Source: Heliopora coerulea
Lineage: Eukaryota; Cnidaria; Anthozoa; Scleralcyonacea; Helioporidae
Reading direction: 5' to 3'
DNA length: 64,000 nt
Assembly (NCBI GenBank): GCA_030142905.1
Contig: JASJOG010000024.1
Location: 2,558,001 to 2,622,000 of the forward strand
Positions 60,874 to 64,000 of this stretch are shown here, one piece after another. The notes beneath the pieces were generated by a model. That model was not told the origin of the DNA, ran no database searches, and worked only from the letters and a program-made list of their open reading frames with translations. The translations under genes were made by a program, and so were the position numbers. Numbering within the stretch: position 1 is the first letter of the stretch; every line of letters begins with the position of its first letter.

Positions 60874-61023
60874 GTAAGCTTCCCTGTCTTTATCAACAAT
60901 TTTTTTGTAAATTTAAAATAGGATAAAGGTCAACCTTCGTGGGCGCATTTGAGGTTAAAGACCGATAACTGAAAGGGTAAGTGTTTTGAATTCTTAGTAA
61001 CATTTTAGTGGGTAAATCATTGC

Positions 61024-61972
61024 TATTACAACTTGTACACCATGCAATTAAGAACAGTGGTAGGGGTTATAAGGCCGTTTTCCACAAGACGAATTTCTTC
61101 TCGTGAAGCGACATTTTCTTTTGTCTCCTGAGCATTCGACTGGAACTAGTGATGGATCTGGTGGAAAACGTGCTTTAGCCTGCTACGAGCGCCCAGCATC
61201 CCGCCAGGAAAGGCCGCAACAGACATGGCAAACTTCACGGAAATTTCATTTTCATTATTATTATAACAACTCGCACACCACCCAACTAAGAACAGTGGGA
61301 GGGGTCTCAGCCTGCTACGGGCTCCCAGCATCCCGCCAGGTAAGGCCGCAACAGACATTGCACATTTCAGGGAACTTGTGGCGAAAGTTTAATTTTACCA
61401 TTAAAATGGATTTTAAGAAACACCCACAGGGCCAGCCCTTACTCACCTAACTTATTCAGTCAGTTTAGGCATGCCACTGCAAGGGTTAAGTCTGAATATT
61501 GTTTTCTTAGACTAGTGCAGATCTGTTTCAGCATTTAAGGCTGGTTTATCCTCAACCAACTAAGGTCAGGGGCATCAGCCTGCTGAACAGATTTTCTCCT
61601 AGTCCTTGGGCTAACAGGGCAGGTTTGCCAACACCTGAAAGTAGTGTACCTAAAGCTGCCAGGCAATTAAGGCAAGCTGAAGCTTTCCGCTGCCTGTCCA
61701 CCCAGCTGGCAAGGCGGGGGCGCCACTCCCTAGGTCATCTCATCAAAGCCTGCTTATTTTATGGAGGTCACTGGCTCCGAATCAATGTCCTGCCTACCTA
61801 CTTCTGGTTTTATGTCAGAGTTTCCTTCTCCTAGATAAGTTACGATCCAAGGCTAAAGAGTCTTGTCTACCCTTGGCTAAAGGGTTGCTGGCACTTGCTA
61901 AAAGTGTCACTCCAGACTCTGGTGGGTAGTAGGCTGAAGCTGTTCTTGTCCTATTCCAGTGCCCATATTATT

Positions 61973-62017
<45 letters not shown>

Positions 62018-62686
62018 GAGGAAAGTCAGCTCATACGAGCCAATGAGGTCGTTTAGCCCAAATTGCCATATTATGCCAAAGTAGGCACATGTCCCATTAA
62101 TTATAGTGGTATGGCAATCACAAAGTGAAAAACATCGTAAGTAGTTAATGCCATTTTACACCATAGTCTCACATACACAATTCCATTGGTTGGGCATGGT
62201 CAAGGGCTGGTGCTTTGCACCTATAAATCATGAGACTTCCTCAATAACCATCACACTTCCTCTCAGACTATTCTAAGGGTCTGTTCCGCAAAGCCGACCA
62301 ATTAAGGCAAGCTAGACGCTAGTCCAATAGTTGAAGTTGGATAATGTGATCTATTTTGTTCTTAGACTAGGAGATTACCTTTCAGACACGTAAGTGTCCT
62401 GGGCTCACTTAACCATTTAAAGTAAAGGACATCAGGACAGTCAAAAGGATTTACTAGTCCTTGGGCTAACAGGGAAGGTTTGCCAACACCTTAAGTGAGG
62501 TTACTTACCACTGACGGCCAATTAAGGCAAGCAGTGGCTTTCAGTCACCCGTTTACCCAGCTGGCAAGGCAGGGGCGCCACTCCCTGAGGATGCCGAAAC
62601 ATCTTGCCTACCTTTTATTATTATTACAACTCGCATACCACCCAATTAAGGACAGTGGAAGGGGTCTAAGCCTGCTACGGGCTCCC

Positions 62687-62742
<56 letters not shown>

Positions 62743-63738
62743 AACTCGCACACCACCCAACTAAGGACAGTGGAAGGGGTCTCAGCCTGCTACGGGTTCC
62801 CAGCATCCCGCCAGGTAAGGCCGCAACAGACATTGCACATTTCAGGAAACTTGTGGGGAAAGGAAATTTTACCATTAATATGGACTTTAAGAAACACCCA
62901 CCGGGCCAGCCCTTACTCACCCAGCTTATCCAGTCAGGAAGGAGTAAGGGATGTACAGCCCTTTAAAGTCCCTGAAAGTACTCCCCAATGCGTATATCCA
63001 GTTTGACCTTAACAGTACACTCTTGCACTTCCAACCAATTAAGGTCAGTTTAGGCGTGCCACTGCAAGGGTTAAGTCTGAATATTGTTTTCTTAGACTAG
63101 TGCAGATCTGTTTCAGCATTTAAGGCTGGTTTATCCTCAACCAACTAAGGTCAGGGGCATCAGCCTGCTGTACAGATTTTCTCCTAGTCCTTGGGCTGAC
63201 AGGGCAGGTTTGCCAACACCTGAAGGTAGCGTACTTGCAGCTGCCAGCCAATTAAGGCAAGCTGAGGCTTTCGGCTACCTGTCTACCCAGCTGGCAAGAC
63301 AGGGACGCCACTCCCTAGGTCATCTCATCAAAGCCTGCTCGTTTTATGGAGGTCACTGGCTCCGAATCAATGTCCTGCCTACCTACTTCTGGTTTTATAT
63401 CAGAGTTTCCTTCTCCTGGATAAGTTGCCATCCAAGGCTAAAGAGTCTTGTCTACCCTTGGCTAAGGGGTTGCTGGCACTTGCCAAAGATGCCACCCCGG
63501 ACTCTGGTGGACGGGAGCGTCCACATTCCCGTAGTAGGCTGAAGCTGTGCTTGTCCTACTTCAGTGCCTAAATTATTATTATTATTATTTTCTCTTATTC
63601 GCACGGTTTGCTGTGGATCCGGTATTCATCGGTGCCAGCTGTCTACAAGCAGTAGACTAAGGTGGCACTGTTACAACTAGTTTTCTAGCACTCTTTTTTT
63701 TTCTTCCTCTTCTTTTTCTTCTTCTTCTTTTTCTTCTT

Positions 63739-63769
<31 letters not shown>

Positions 63770-64000
63770 TTATTATTATTATTATTATTATTACAACTCG
63801 CACACCACCCAACTGAGGACAGTGGAAGGGGTGTCAGCCTGCTACGGGTTCTTGGCATCCCGCCAGGTAAGGACGCAACAGACATAGTTTGAGGGGAAAA
63901 AATCATGCTCTCGTCCGTGGAAAGAAGACGGATGTTATTTGCTGCGATACAAAGCAGTGAAGTGTCATTTAAAGTAATGTAGTGTTGTCTGGTATGGTGC
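61024..64000 (+). repeat. Block of duplicated modules with (TTA)n and (TTC)n tracts
   Basis: A module containing CAACTCGCACACCACCCAAC and CATCCCGCCAGGTAAGGCCG recurs at about 61265, 62625, 62740 and 63792, with an older version at about 61030-61220. A longer module of about 510-530 bp at 61461-61973 recurs at 63046-63573 (high identity; the second has an extra short segment near 63515-63535). (TTA)n tracts follow or split modules at about 61970-62017, 62690-62740, 63570-63590 and 63766-63793, and (TTC)n at 63695-63770. Frames here (for example 61625-61834 and 63210-63542) are repeated by the duplication and match no known protein. This is the start of the intron after exon 29. Confidence 0.8.

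Larger units (their letters stand above)
56052..58697 (+). mobile_element. Tigger-like (pogo/Tc1-mariner) DNA transposon, complete ends
   Basis: Terminal repeats CAGTCGAACCTCTAATTAGC at the left and the exact complement at the right, flanked by TA (56050-51 and 58698-99), the Tc1/mariner target. Internal copies of GGACACCTCTAATTAACGGA lie at both ends. The 2,646-bp element holds one transposase gene in two overlapping frames. Inserted in ITPR intron 26. Confidence 0.95.

Noticed and set aside
62495..62920. Frames with long Ile, Asn or Lys runs
   Set aside because: Translations of (TTA)n and (TTC)n tracts and duplicated modules.

Overview
The window is eukaryotic animal DNA: AT-rich, with small exons behind clean GT..AG introns and dense mobile elements. 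The transposon mix (Penelope-like elements with GIY-YIG endonuclease, hAT, Tigger/pogo, CR1/L2-like LINEs, palindromic tRNA-like repeats) and the divergence of the host gene suggest a cnidarian, most likely a stony coral. That assignment is inference.

One host gene runs along the + strand from the left edge to at least 60873: the 3' part of an inositol 1,4,5-trisphosphate receptor (ITPR) gene. I placed 29 exons (about 4.7 kb, about 1,574 codons, roughly the C-terminal 58% of a typical receptor). They cover the second RIH region, the central helical domains, the RIH-associated domain, the membrane channel with its GGGIGD selectivity filter, the Cys2-His2 linker and the start of the C-terminal coiled coil. 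Intron phases agree at every junction except one. Between 20017 and 24323 the phases do not join and a conserved stretch is absent, so at least one exon there was not found. The first ~1,100 codons and the last coding exon lie outside the window or were not seen.

Over 90% of the window is intron filled by insertions. Left to right: a 5'-truncated LINE (1.1-2.9 kb, minus strand); a 1.1 kb G/T-rich degenerate repeat (2.9-4.0 kb); a Penelope-like fragment with an in-frame 18-bp minisatellite (10.5-11.6 kb), interrupted by a nearly complete hAT element with perfect 8-bp target duplications (11.6-15.0 kb); a second Penelope-like fragment (22.1-22.8 kb); palindromic tRNA-like repeats (25.4-26.8 and 41.9-42.2 kb); piggyBac-type and hAT-type MITEs (26.2 and 29.4 kb); a tyrosine-recombinase (Crypton-like) remnant (32 kb); a nested inverted-repeat insertion that carries a copy of an ITPR exon end (35.4-35.7 kb); a Penelope-like element arranged as a 1,058-bp near-perfect inverted repeat (43.5-46.2 kb) followed by a hammerhead ribozyme (46.3 kb); a Tigger element with a one-frame break at a poly-A run (56.1-58.7 kb); and a block of tandemly duplicated modules with (TTA)n tracts (61-64 kb).

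The most unusual items are the captured exon at 35.4 kb, with 15-bp target duplications, two 66-bp inverted arms and 123 bp copied from the exon/intron boundary exactly 800 bp downstream; the Penelope-like palindrome with its hammerhead; and the repeated use of inverted pairs as an architecture by unrelated elements in this gene.
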